A stretch of 64,000 bases of DNA. It comes from Mesorhizobium sp. YC-39 (GTDB taxonomy: Bacteria; Pseudomonadota; Alphaproteobacteria; Rhizobiales; Rhizobiaceae). Location: assembly GCF_025753795.1 (NCBI RefSeq), contig NZ_JAOWPS010000007.1:109937-173936 (forward strand), given 5' to 3'. A model generated the notes under the pieces. That model was not told the DNA's origin and did no database searches. It saw only the letters and a list, made by a program, of their open reading frames with translations. The first letter of the stretch is position 1; every line of letters starts with the position of its first letter. Positions 26,333 to 35,329 of the stretch are shown one piece after another. Made by a program: the position numbers and the translations under genes.

Positions 26333-27577
26333 ATGAGCACTACTGAGGTCGACCTGCCAGGTCATGAGCTTGGTCCGGCACATAGAGCAGATCGTGGGTG
26401 CGTTGAGTCAGGTTACCCCATCTATCTCGACGGCCATTCGACAACGCCTCTTGCACCGGAAGCGTTGACCGCAATGGAACCTTGGTGGCACCGACGGGCC
26501 GGAAATCCCAATTCACCCCACAGGCATGGTCAATTCGCAGACGCCGCGGTCGAGAACGCGCGGGGTCAGGTGGCAAAATTGATTGGTGCCACGCCGGGGG
26601 AGATTCACTTTACATCGGGCGCGACCGAGGCAAACAACCTCGCGCTCATCGGATCCGCCCTAGGAGCTCGGGCACGAGGCAGCGTTCGCACCGGATTGGT
26701 TGTCTCCGAAATCGAGCATAAGAGCGTGCTGAACGCCGCATATGCCCTCGAGCGCCAAGGATTTACCGTGGAAACGGCTCCGGTGAACGCCGACGGAGTG
26801 ATCGACCTGACGCGCCTTTCAACGATCGTTTCGGAAAATACACTGTTGGTTTCGGTAATGGCGGCTAACAATGAGATTGGGGCAGTACAGCCCCTCGCCG
26901 GGATCACCGACATTGTCCGCACCAAAGGCGCTCTCCTCCATGTCGATGCGGCGCAACTTGTGGGCAAGCTGCCGTTCGATGCGACTACCTTCGATTGTGT
27001 GAGTCTATCATCACATAAGATGTACGGGCCGATGGGTGTCGGCGCTCTTTTTGTGTCCGGTGCCACGGCGTACCGGCCGCAACCGATCCTATATGGGGGC
27101 GACCAAGAAGGTGGTCTCAGGCCCGGAACAATTGCCACGCCTCTGGTAGTAGGGTTTGGGAGGGCCGCCGAACTCGCCGCCACGCAGCTTGCCTCGGACG
27201 CCCGGCATGCCGGAGCGCTCGCGGAACGGTTCGAGGCGGAACTGCGCAATCGGCAGGTGCGGTTTATCCGGCATGGGACGCCAAGTGCTCGGCTTCCAGG
27301 GAGTGTGAGCATTGCGTTCGAGGGCATTGATGCGACCGAATTGATAGCTGCGGTGTCTAGTCAGATATCTATCTCCGAGGGCTCAGCTTGCCAAAGCGGT
27401 CAGATAACGCCCTCACATGTTCTTCGTGCTATTGCAGTCAACGATCATCTCCTAAGAAGTACGGTGCGCTTATACTTCGGCCGCTATAATTCTGAGGACG
27501 ATGCGATGCTCGCAGCTGATGCAATCGCTTCTGCGGTCGCGAAGCTTCGTCTGCGCACTGGAGACAGTCTCCAGTAG
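26333..27577 (+). CDS. sspA: SspA/DndA-type cysteine desulfurase
   Basis: A 414-residue PLP-dependent cysteine desulfurase. It has YLDGHSTTPLAPEAL near the N-terminus, the PLP lysine in SLSSHKMYGPMG and the catalytic cysteine in SEGSACQSGQ. It supplies sulfur for DNA phosphorothioation through SspD. It lies 17 bp upstream of the DUF4007 gene sspB, the usual order sspA-B-C-D. Only about 35% resemblance to the nifS in this window is apparent by eye, so it is not a recent duplicate. A start at 26306 is possible; 26333 is preferred. Confidence 0.9.
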   Translation: MSTTEVDLPGHELGPAHRADRGCVESGYPIYLDGHSTTPLAPEALTAMEPWWHRRAGNPNSPHRHGQFADAAVENARGQVAKLIGATPGEIHFTSGATEANNLALIGSALGARARGSVRTGLVVSEIEHKSVLNAAYALERQGFTVETAPVNADGVIDLTRLSTIVSENTLLVSVMAANNEIGAVQPLAGITDIVRTKGALLHVDAAQLVGKLPFDATTFDCVSLSSHKMYGPMGVGALFVSGATAYRPQPILYGGDQEGGLRPGTIATPLVVGFGRAAELAATQLASDARHAGALAERFEAELRNRQVRFIRHGTPSARLPGSVSIAFEGIDATELIAAVSSQISISEGSACQSGQITPSHVLRAIAVNDHLLRSTVRLYFGRYNSEDDAMLAADAIASAVAKLRLRTGDSLQ

Positions 27578-27594
27578 CGTGCTATGGTGGGTCC

Positions 27595-28521
27595 ATGAAG
27601 GACCTTTTGCTTGATTCGTCCGTGGCCATCCGCTTCTCCGGTCACGAGACCTTTCCGCTTCGCCTGTTGTGGCTGAAGAAGGCGTACGACGCTGTGGCAT
27701 CGGGCGTGACCGATAAGGGAACATTCCAGGAACAAGATGCGATTGCAAGGTTTGGTGTCGGAAAAAACATGGCGATGGCGATGCGGCATTGGGCGGTCGC
27801 CTGCGGGATCGTGCGAGAGATGGACGGGAAATTGGAGGTGACCAAGCTCGGCCGTCTGTTGTTCGACAATCGCACCGGTTTGGACCCCTACCTGGAGGAT
27901 CCCTCGACCATATGGCTCGTGCACAATGCTATTTGCGCGACCCCTGACGTGGCAACGTCGTTCTTCTATGTCTTCAATGTCTTTGGGCAACCGATGTTTG
28001 AGCGTCACGACGTGGTGAAGGATTTATCGGCGATTGCCACAGCGCGCGGAGCGCGGGCAACGGCCGAGACGATCAAGCGCGACGTCGAAGTTGTGCTGAG
28101 AAGCTATGCGCCGCGCACGGCGGAGACGGGAGAAGACGCCGCGGAACCGCTTCTCGCTGAGTTGGGACTCATCCGTGAGTTGCGTACCGGACAGTTCGAG
28201 TTTGTCCGCGGGCCGAAGCAAAGCCTTTCTCCGGCTGTATTTGCCTACGCCCTCATCCGTTATTGGCGGCGTTGGCATGAAGACGCGCCGACACTCTCGG
28301 TTGAGACCGTCACATATGGCGTGGGTGCTCCCGGGCGTATCTTCCGCCTGGACGAAGAGAGCGTCGCCTTCCGGCTTGCAACGATCGCCGATGTGACCGG
28401 CAGAGTACTGGTTTGGACAGATACCGCCGGGCTGCGGCAGGTCGCGCGCCGCGAACCGCTCGATGGGATCGACGAGCTAATGCTCTTGGAGCGTGCTTAC
28501 GGTTCGAGATTGGCGGCATGA
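27595..28521 (+). CDS. sspB: SspB, DUF4007 DNA nicking protein of phosphorothioation
   Basis: A 308-residue DUF4007 protein with the hallmark FSGHETFPLRLLWLKKAYD at residues 14-32. In the characterised Ssp system SspB nicks DNA, and SspABCD as a whole replaces a non-bridging oxygen with sulfur on one strand. It is followed by an ATGA overlap with sspC. Confidence 0.88.
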   Translation: MKDLLLDSSVAIRFSGHETFPLRLLWLKKAYDAVASGVTDKGTFQEQDAIARFGVGKNMAMAMRHWAVACGIVREMDGKLEVTKLGRLLFDNRTGLDPYLEDPSTIWLVHNAICATPDVATSFFYVFNVFGQPMFERHDVVKDLSAIATARGARATAETIKRDVEVVLRSYAPRTAETGEDAAEPLLAELGLIRELRTGQFEFVRGPKQSLSPAVFAYALIRYWRRWHEDAPTLSVETVTYGVGAPGRIFRLDEESVAFRLATIADVTGRVLVWTDTAGLRQVARREPLDGIDELMLLERAYGSRLAA

Positions 28522-31500
28522 CAATGCTTGCAGACATCGTCACCGTTGAGCGGCGTTTTGCCCGGTCGGCCCGGCTGGATGCGGATTTGAGTGGAACACC
28601 TCCGCTTACGGGTTACGTGCTGCAGGGCAGCGTCCAAAAATCCCTGCTCTCCATGGTGGCGGCCATCGCTGAAGGCGGGCAAAGCGCTTTCACTTGGACC
28701 GGACCTTATGGCGGCGGCAAGTCGAGCGCTGCCTTGCTCTTGGCAAGCCTAGTCGGCGGCTCTGACGAGCAGCGCAAACTTGCATCAAAGATCACTGGCC
28801 CAGAGATGTCAGCAAGAGTCCGTGCCGCATTCCCCGAGCGCGGGAAGGGCTGGCGGGTTGTAGCGCTGACAGGGCGCCGCGCCGATTTGCGGTTGGACCT
28901 CGCTCAAGAGTGTGCGGGCATCCTCCGCTGGAACAAGAGCGTGCGCGAGTTGGTCGCTAGCGATCCGCGTGCCCTAATCGACCGCATCGTGCAAGATGCG
29001 CAGCAGGGAGGAATCGTCCTGCTACTCGATGAACTCGGCAAGTTCCTCGAACATGCTATCGGCGACGGCGGGGACGTGCACTTCCTGCAAGATCTCGCCG
29101 AGCGTGCCGCCCGCGCAGGCGGCCAACTGATTGTTGTTGGTATTCTTCACCAATCCTTCGAGCAATACGCGTCTAAACTGAACCGTTCAGCGCGTGATGA
29201 ATGGGCGAAGGTTCAGGGCCGTTTCCAGAACATCCCCTTTGTGTCGCTGCCCGATGAGGTGGCTGGCCTGCTGTCAAATGCAATCAAGACAGCGACGGTC
29301 CCGTTGGCGGCTTCTGAGATCGCGCAGAAAGTTGCCGAAATCGTCGGACAGCGCCGCCAAACCGACGTGCCGGCCCTAACGAAAGTCCTCACTGGCGCTT
29401 GGCCGCTTCATCCCGTCACCACACTGCTCTTAGGGCCGGTCTCACGGCAACGCTTCGCGCAGAACGAGCGTAGCGTCTTCGGCTTTATTTCGTCGTCGGA
29501 GCCGTTCGGATTCCAAGCTCACTTACACGGAACTCCGACGAATAGTCCTAACCCATGGTTCCGGCCCGACCTGCTATGGGACTATCTCATCGCCAACATG
29601 GGATCGGCCATCGCTGCCGGGAATGATGGCGCACAGATGGCCCTGGCCATGGAAGCCATCGAACGCGCGGGGTTGCGCAGTGATCTCGCAGCACGCCTGA
29701 CCAAAACAATCGCCTTGATCGAATTCTTCCGTAATGGCTCCGGTGTCGTCGCCTCGCCAGAGATGCTGGGACTGTGCGTGGCGAGCGACGAGAAGGCGGT
29801 CCTGGCGGAAACGCTAGATGACCTCGTTTCAAAGGCCATCCTGCTCCGGCAACCGCGGCTCGGCACATTCGCGCTCTTTTCGGGAAGTGACTTTGATCTC
29901 GACGAGTCGTTGCAGCGAGCGAGCGAGCGACTGAGCCCGGATCAGTTGCGTGACCTGCCGGCACGCTTAGGCCTTCGTCCGGTCCCGGCGAAGCGCCACT
30001 ACTTTACCACGGGCGCATTGCGAACCTTCGATATCGTGCTGCAGCTTGGCGAAGAGGTGCCGCAGAATCCGAGGCCATGGGCTGATGCAATGGCTGATGG
30101 TCTGCATCGCGATGCGCGGCGCTCATCTGGGACCCTAGTGCTGCTGATACCGGACGCGCACTCCTTTGAAGCAAGGCCGGCAGTCGCGGCAAAGGCACTA
30201 GGACAGGCCTTGGAGGCGCGCGGCGTCACGGCCGCGGTTGCGGTAACAAAGTCCGCTTTTCTTTTGAGAGAGCATGCCGGTGAACTGTTCGCCATTGACC
30301 GTGTCGAAGCGACTCACCCCCAGCTTGAAGGCGATCGTATAGCCCGGCGCGAACTGGCAGCTCGTCGCGCGCAAGTGACTGAACTTGTCCGCCGGAAGCT
30401 GTTGGATGCCCTAGGCAACGCGGATTGGTGGTGTCTGGGTGAACCAGCAAAGGCCCTTCACGGCAAGTCCGCAAACGTTGTCGCGTCGCACCTCGCCGAT
30501 CTTGCCTTTGAAAGTGCGCCGGTTTTGCAATCAGAGCTTCTCTACCGCGACAAGCCCTCAACGAGCGCGATGGCGGCGCTGCGCATCCTCATGCACGCCA
30601 TGACCAAGCGTGGCAGTGATCCGGACCTCGGCATTGAGGGATATCCCGCGGAGCGCGGGCTCTACATAACGGTGTTGCAGCCCTTCGGCTTACATCGGAT
30701 AGCACAAGGCGGTGTTTGGGCCTTCTCGGATCCTGACGATACCGGGCGCGGCGCTACCCTCAAGCCGGCATGGGAGGTTCTCAGAAGCCAAAAGTCTCTG
30801 AAGGTTTCGGAAGCCTACGACCAATGGGCGCACCGGCCATTCGGTTTGAAGCGGGGAGTTATGCCGGTTCTGATGCTGGCCTATATCCTCGCACATCGGG
30901 CAAATTTGGCCGTTTACCTTAATGGGAACTATCAAGCTCTTGTTGACGACCTGTTTGTAGACCGGTTGCTCCAGGACCCGTCTGTTGTAGAGTTACGCCG
31001 CGTCTCCCGAACAAAGGCGCATGGAGAATTCCTGCGAAGGCTTGCGTCGCTGCTTTCCAGCGAGCAGGTCACGGTAGAGCCGGACGCGCTGCCTGTGGCG
31101 TCGGCGCTGTTTCAGCGGTTCAAGGCGTTGCCAATCTGGTCGCAGCGAACGACGTCTCTCGACAAAAAGGCACGCGATGTGCGTGACGTGGTGCTGAAAG
31201 CCAATGACCCGGAGGCGCTGTTGTTCTCCGAGATCGAAGCGGTATTGCCCCACGAACCCGATCGTGCTGCCTCCGTCTACGAGGCACTGCTAAGTGCAGA
31301 GACATTGTATCCAGATATGCTGAAGCGCTTACGCGAGGCGGTGGGGCGCGTCCTATCGGTTGATCCTGGGACATTCGAAGGCATCATCGATCGCGCGCAC
31401 ACGGCAGCCGGCGTCAGCGCGGATCTTCGGCTCGACGCGTTCGCGATGCGAGCGGCTGCCTTCGAGTCCGGTGATGGAGATATTGAGGGGCTGGCTAGCC

Positions 31501-31838
31501 TGCTTGTCCACAAGCCAGCTAGGAATTGGTCGGATCGCGACTTCCAACAGGCACTCTTCGAACTTGCCAAGCTCGCGCGCCGGTTCAAGGAGGCTGAAGT
31601 CTTCGCCGGTGTGAAGGGGCGCACACCAACGGCGCAGGCTATTTCTATGATGGTTGGCCTACCGTCCCAAGAGCGGCCGCTTCACCGAACCTTTGAAGTG
31701 ACCGCCGTAGAATTGGCCAAAGCGCACCGAATCGCCGATGCCTTGGTGCGCACCATAAAAAATGAGAAGGTTGCGTCGAGCGTGGAGCTTGCCGTCTTGG
31801 CGCGGGTAATGGAAAGACTGTCGGAGGACGCTGGATGA
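28518..31838 (+). CDS. sspC: SspC, large ATPase of phosphorothioation
   Basis: A 1106-residue P-loop protein. Walker A is GPYGGGKSS at residues 62-70 and Walker B is GIVLLLDELGKF with D171-E172. The rest has no motif I can name. Size, order and coupling with sspB and sspD (ATGA overlaps at both ends) match SspC. The ATG at 28518 is chosen because it overlaps the sspB stop; an earlier in-frame ATG at 28413 is inside sspB. Confidence 0.9.
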   Translation: MTMLADIVTVERRFARSARLDADLSGTPPLTGYVLQGSVQKSLLSMVAAIAEGGQSAFTWTGPYGGGKSSAALLLASLVGGSDEQRKLASKITGPEMSARVRAAFPERGKGWRVVALTGRRADLRLDLAQECAGILRWNKSVRELVASDPRALIDRIVQDAQQGGIVLLLDELGKFLEHAIGDGGDVHFLQDLAERAARAGGQLIVVGILHQSFEQYASKLNRSARDEWAKVQGRFQNIPFVSLPDEVAGLLSNAIKTATVPLAASEIAQKVAEIVGQRRQTDVPALTKVLTGAWPLHPVTTLLLGPVSRQRFAQNERSVFGFISSSEPFGFQAHLHGTPTNSPNPWFRPDLLWDYLIANMGSAIAAGNDGAQMALAMEAIERAGLRSDLAARLTKTIALIEFFRNGSGVVASPEMLGLCVASDEKAVLAETLDDLVSKAILLRQPRLGTFALFSGSDFDLDESLQRASERLSPDQLRDLPARLGLRPVPAKRHYFTTGALRTFDIVLQLGEEVPQNPRPWADAMADGLHRDARRSSGTLVLLIPDAHSFEARPAVAAKALGQALEARGVTAAVAVTKSAFLLREHAGELFAIDRVEATHPQLEGDRIARRELAARRAQVTELVRRKLLDALGNADWWCLGEPAKALHGKSANVVASHLADLAFESAPVLQSELLYRDKPSTSAMAALRILMHAMTKRGSDPDLGIEGYPAERGLYITVLQPFGLHRIAQGGVWAFSDPDDTGRGATLKPAWEVLRSQKSLKVSEAYDQWAHRPFGLKRGVMPVLMLAYILAHRANLAVYLNGNYQALVDDLFVDRLLQDPSVVELRRVSRTKAHGEFLRRLASLLSSEQVTVEPDALPVASALFQRFKALPIWSQRTTSLDKKARDVRDVVLKANDPEALLFSEIEAVLPHEPDRAASVYEALLSAETLYPDMLKRLREAVGRVLSVDPGTFEGIIDRAHTAAGVSADLRLDAFAMRAAAFESGDGDIEGLASLLVHKPARNWSDRDFQQALFELAKLARRFKEAEVFAGVKGRTPTAQAISMMVGLPSQERPLHRTFEVTAVELAKAHRIADALVRTIKNEKVASSVELAVLARVMERLSEDAG

Positions 31839-32680
31839 CCACGACTCAAGAGCGTCATATTCTGGGTATTTCCGGAGGCCGTGATAGCGCGGCCCTTGCA
31901 GTGTATATGCGCCAGACCCAGCCGGATCTGCCGCTGGAATACTTCTTTACCGACACGGGGAAGGAACTGGCGGAAGTCTATTCGTTCCTGGACCGGCTGG
32001 AGGGGTTCCTTGGCCGGCCCATCGCGCGCATCAATCCAGACCGGGATTTCGATTTCTGGTTGAGCGAGTACAAACACTTCCTCCCCTCGCCACGGACACG
32101 CTGGTGCACCCGCCAACTTAAACTCCGACCGCTTGAGCATTGGCTGGAACCGGATCTCGCGGCCGGGGTCAAGGTTAACTCCTATGTGGCGATCCGGTCC
32201 GACGAGCCGCGTAGGGACGGCTATCAGTCGACCCACGCAAATATGTCCGTGCACTTTCCGCTGCGTGAAGCGGGCATCGACCGCGCGGGTGTGATCGACC
32301 TGTTGGACAGCGCAGGCGTCGGCGAGCCGGAATACTATCGGTGGCGGACACGGTCAGGCTGCACCTTTTGCTTCTTCCAGCAGAAGATTGAGTGGGTGCG
32401 CCTCAAGCGAGAACATCCTGATGCCTACGAGGACGCCAAGAGTTACGAGAAGACCGCCTTGGAACACGGTTCTCCCTTTACTTGGAGTCAAGGCGAGAGC
32501 CTTGAGGATATGGAAGGGGCGGAGCGGGTGGCTCAAATCGAACGGGAGTTTGAAGAGCGCCGAGCGCGGCTGTTGGCGCGACGCCGGGTCAATCCCCTTG
32601 CCGGCGACCGCACTGTGACGAACGACGACGTCTATGGCATAGACGAAGCGTCGGCAGGCTGCGTCGTCTGCCATAAGTAG
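31835..32680 (+). CDS. sspD: SspD, PAPS-reductase-like ATP pyrophosphatase
   Basis: A 281-residue protein with the PP-loop SGGRDS at residues 13-18. Cysteines at 91, 176, 179, 276 and 279 (in CTR, GCTFCF and GCVVCHK) could bind a metal or Fe-S cluster. Related to DndC and PAPS reductases, it activates DNA for sulfur insertion in the Ssp pathway. It is the last gene of the sspABCD run and ends 17 bp from the stop of the convergent PLD-helicase gene. Confidence 0.92.
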   Translation: MTTTQERHILGISGGRDSAALAVYMRQTQPDLPLEYFFTDTGKELAEVYSFLDRLEGFLGRPIARINPDRDFDFWLSEYKHFLPSPRTRWCTRQLKLRPLEHWLEPDLAAGVKVNSYVAIRSDEPRRDGYQSTHANMSVHFPLREAGIDRAGVIDLLDSAGVGEPEYYRWRTRSGCTFCFFQQKIEWVRLKREHPDAYEDAKSYEKTALEHGSPFTWSQGESLEDMEGAERVAQIEREFEERRARLLARRRVNPLAGDRTVTNDDVYGIDEASAGCVVCHK

Positions 32681-32696
32681 CTGGCGCCGACTGTGT

Positions 32697-34850
32697 CTAG
32701 AGGAGATGCTCAAGACCATAGGCCAATAGAACCGGTCGCAGGGTCTGATAGGCGTAGGTGCGGTTGCGCGACAGACCCGCAAACTCTGCGACCCGGCGCA
32801 ACTCGGATGCGATCAGTTTACGTGCATAACCTTCGGAATCGCCGGCGCCATCTGGCAATACGACCACGAAATCGTGGATTGTTGCGACGTCCTTCCCAGG
32901 TGATCGACGCAGGATGCGGCCTCTCCGCTGAATGAACTGGCGCGGATCACGCGAACTGGCGAGGATGTAGGCGGTTCGGCAGGCCGGTACATCAATGCCC
33001 TCGTCCAAGCACTTGATGGCGACCATGGCGTCGATGAGCCCGATACGAAAATTGGTGAGGATCTGTTCGCGTTCCTTGCGTGGTTCGCGCGATGTAAATC
33101 GAGACAGCGTCCATCCGAGCTCGTCCAAATGCTGGCTCACCACTTCGACCTGGCGCCCCGAAAAACCGGGATCGCCTTCGTCGGGGACGTCGTTGTCATC
33201 GTCAGCATCGACCTGACCGTCGCCGCAATAGAAGAGAGTGTGCGATTCAGCTGGATGGCCATGAAGGACGCTTCCTAGCGCAGGAATTTTGTTGCGCGCC
33301 GACCCGATGACGCGGGCTCGCTTCATCATAAGGGCTTTCAGCCCCAAGCTCGACTCGGCCCCTCCCTCTCGTGCCACCATGCGCCCGATCTCTACGGACA
33401 GAGCAACGAATTCGTCGGCTTCCGTCGAGGTGAGCTCCACAAGATGGGGGAAATACTCATAGGGCGTGAGTACACCGTCTTGGATGGCTTGGGCGAGCGT
33501 GTAGGTGAACACAACCTTGCCATAGTATGCCTCGAGATTAGCGTTGCGCGCGCTGTCGAGATAGTGCTCCGGAGTAGCGGAAAGGCCGAGCCTGTATTTA
33601 GCCTGGGAGGGTAGGGCGTCCTTGTAAGTGTCCGAGCCGTGATGATGACATTCGTCACCGATCCAGAGGAGCTGCCGTCCAGGTATCCGAGCCACGAGTT
33701 GCTGAAAATCGGGCGTCTTCAGCGTCCGATTGACGACAACGAGGGCGTTGAATCGCGCAACGCCAAGTTCAATGTCCAGAATGAGACTTTGCAGTTCTCC
33801 GAACCATGCTGCCTTGGAAATGTAGCAGCGGACTGGGCGGATATTGAACAAGGCGAGATTGTCGCACCACTGGTCGGCAAGGTTTTGATAGGGCACTGCG
33901 ACAATGACGGTCAATGCGGGGATCGCCTTGGCCATTTGGGTTACGGCATAGGCAGCGGTGATGGTCTTGCCTGCACCGGTCGCGAGGTCGAGGATGCCGT
34001 GGTAGTCGCCTACCAACTGCCAGGCTTTCAGCGCTTCGCGCTGATGATCTCTAATTGTGAAAGGGACACCACCAATGGTGGCTGGTATGTTAGGATCGTC
34101 CCCCAGAGGCTCCAAAGGTTCCTGTGCGCCGATGCGGCGCGTGATCGCCAGCTCACGCTCCGGGTCCGGGGGCGCTTCGAGTCTCTCACCAACTGCCAAG
34201 AGCCGCTCTCTGATGGCGGTCGGGACGTCGAGTACGGCGGTGTTGCGGCTCCTGTTCAGCCATAGGCGCTCGAAACTTTCTCGATGCGGACGGTGATAGC
34301 CCTCCAGTTCGGGCCGCCAACTTGGAAAGACGTCGATCGACTCATAATTGTGAGTCGGAAGGAGAGCGTGAAGGCTCTCATTGGCCGACCCCGAAAAGAC
34401 AACGGAATCGCCGTTCGCATCACCAATGATGCCGATCTTGTCGTGATACATTCCCTTTGGCCTCAAAGCGACCTTGACATCAAGACGGCCCTTGGCGACG
34501 AGCCATGCCAGCGCTTCAAAACGGTTGCGGAACAGGGCGTCATCGACCCTATCGACCTCTCTCAGAAACTCTTCCCCGATCCGCTCGGACAAATCGCGAG
34601 CTTCAAGCCCTTTCGAAATAGCCTCGATGTCTTCCGCATCGGCGAATGCGCCCAAGATCAGCCGCATGCGTCCTTCGTGGCGGACAAAGTTGGAAATCGC
34701 CTGGGCTGCGTAGCTGATCGTGGCGGCGGAGAAAAACCCGACCGCCCGGTCGTACGAGCGGGCAATGCTGAGAGCGGGGATGTAGAAGTCTTCGAGGATG
34801 TTGTCTTCGTCCGACTTGTAGACCCCCTTCAGGGCGAGGCGCTGCAACAT
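32697..34850 (-). CDS. PLD-nuclease/DEAD helicase fusion, phosphorothioation-linked restriction protein
   Basis: A 717-residue protein. Residues 1-230 hold a phospholipase D-type nuclease site: H136-D-K138 with D144, and GSANES at 153-158. Residues 265-650 are an SF2 helicase: Walker A ATGAGKT at 290-296, DECH at 399-402, and QRRGRILRRS as motif VI. This fits the helicase restriction component associated with DNA phosphorothioation, and with its two partners it resembles SspFGH, which damages unmodified DNA. It is the last gene of the leftward operon; its start overlaps the preceding stop. I do not assign F, G or H. Confidence 0.87.
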   Translation of the reverse strand: MLQRLALKGVYKSDEDNILEDFYIPALSIARSYDRAVGFFSAATISYAAQAISNFVRHEGRMRLILGAFADAEDIEAISKGLEARDLSERIGEEFLREVDRVDDALFRNRFEALAWLVAKGRLDVKVALRPKGMYHDKIGIIGDANGDSVVFSGSANESLHALLPTHNYESIDVFPSWRPELEGYHRPHRESFERLWLNRSRNTAVLDVPTAIRERLLAVGERLEAPPDPERELAITRRIGAQEPLEPLGDDPNIPATIGGVPFTIRDHQREALKAWQLVGDYHGILDLATGAGKTITAAYAVTQMAKAIPALTVIVAVPYQNLADQWCDNLALFNIRPVRCYISKAAWFGELQSLILDIELGVARFNALVVVNRTLKTPDFQQLVARIPGRQLLWIGDECHHHGSDTYKDALPSQAKYRLGLSATPEHYLDSARNANLEAYYGKVVFTYTLAQAIQDGVLTPYEYFPHLVELTSTEADEFVALSVEIGRMVAREGGAESSLGLKALMMKRARVIGSARNKIPALGSVLHGHPAESHTLFYCGDGQVDADDDNDVPDEGDPGFSGRQVEVVSQHLDELGWTLSRFTSREPRKEREQILTNFRIGLIDAMVAIKCLDEGIDVPACRTAYILASSRDPRQFIQRRGRILRRSPGKDVATIHDFVVVLPDGAGDSEGYARKLIASELRRVAEFAGLSRNRTYAYQTLRPVLLAYGLEHLL

Positions 34851-35329
34851 TAAAATGAGATTGCGCCGGTGTCAGGCTCGCCCTGCACCGCTTTTAGGTA
34901 GCCCCGCTCGTGGAGCAGACGTGTGAGGGCGCGATCTGGATACTCTCCCCCGTCTCGCAGCAGGTAGTCCTTGATCAGACCGAGGCCGCCATTGGCATAC
35001 TCTTCGAAGATGCGGGCGCATTCGTCCTCATTGTCTTCCCGGATCACGTCGACATTCTGGCTGTCGGCAAGGGCGATGAGGTAGATCAAGTTCTCGGCGT
35101 CGCCGCGCTCGAACTGCTGATAAGAGATGTCCTCGACGCCTTGGGTCTTATCGAGAGGTACCTTTCGGTTCTCCGAGTAGCCTAATACTGCTGCGAAGCA
35201 GAGCAGCTCGCGGATTGTGGGAAACAGCCGACGGTCGGTCCCAGGAAGAGCCTGGGCGGCGAGACGCTGAACAATGTCCTCGTAGACGCGGCTACGGTTG
35301 ATGTTGGGAGCGCGAGCGGCCATGTTCAT
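34850..35329 (-). CDS. Small Dnd/Ssp-associated protein
   Basis: A 159-residue protein with RVYEDIVQRLAAQ near the N-terminus, LCFAAVLGYSENRKVPLDK centrally and a C-terminal half rich in acidic residues (REDNEDECARIFEEYANGG). I recognise it as the phosphorothioation-associated protein 4 type, seen beside DndD-like ATPases and helicases. Its biochemical role is unknown. It overlaps the gene on each side by about 4 bp or 1 bp, so all three are coupled. Confidence 0.78.
   Translation of the reverse strand: MNMAARAPNINRSRVYEDIVQRLAAQALPGTDRRLFPTIRELLCFAAVLGYSENRKVPLDKTQGVEDISYQQFERGDAENLIYLIALADSQNVDVIREDNEDECARIFEEYANGGLGLIKDYLLRDGGEYPDRALTRLLHERGYLKAVQGEPDTGAISF

Noticed and set aside
26098..26340. 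80-residue minus-strand frame before sspA
   Set aside because: It overlaps the sspA start region, shows no family and has no ribosome site.
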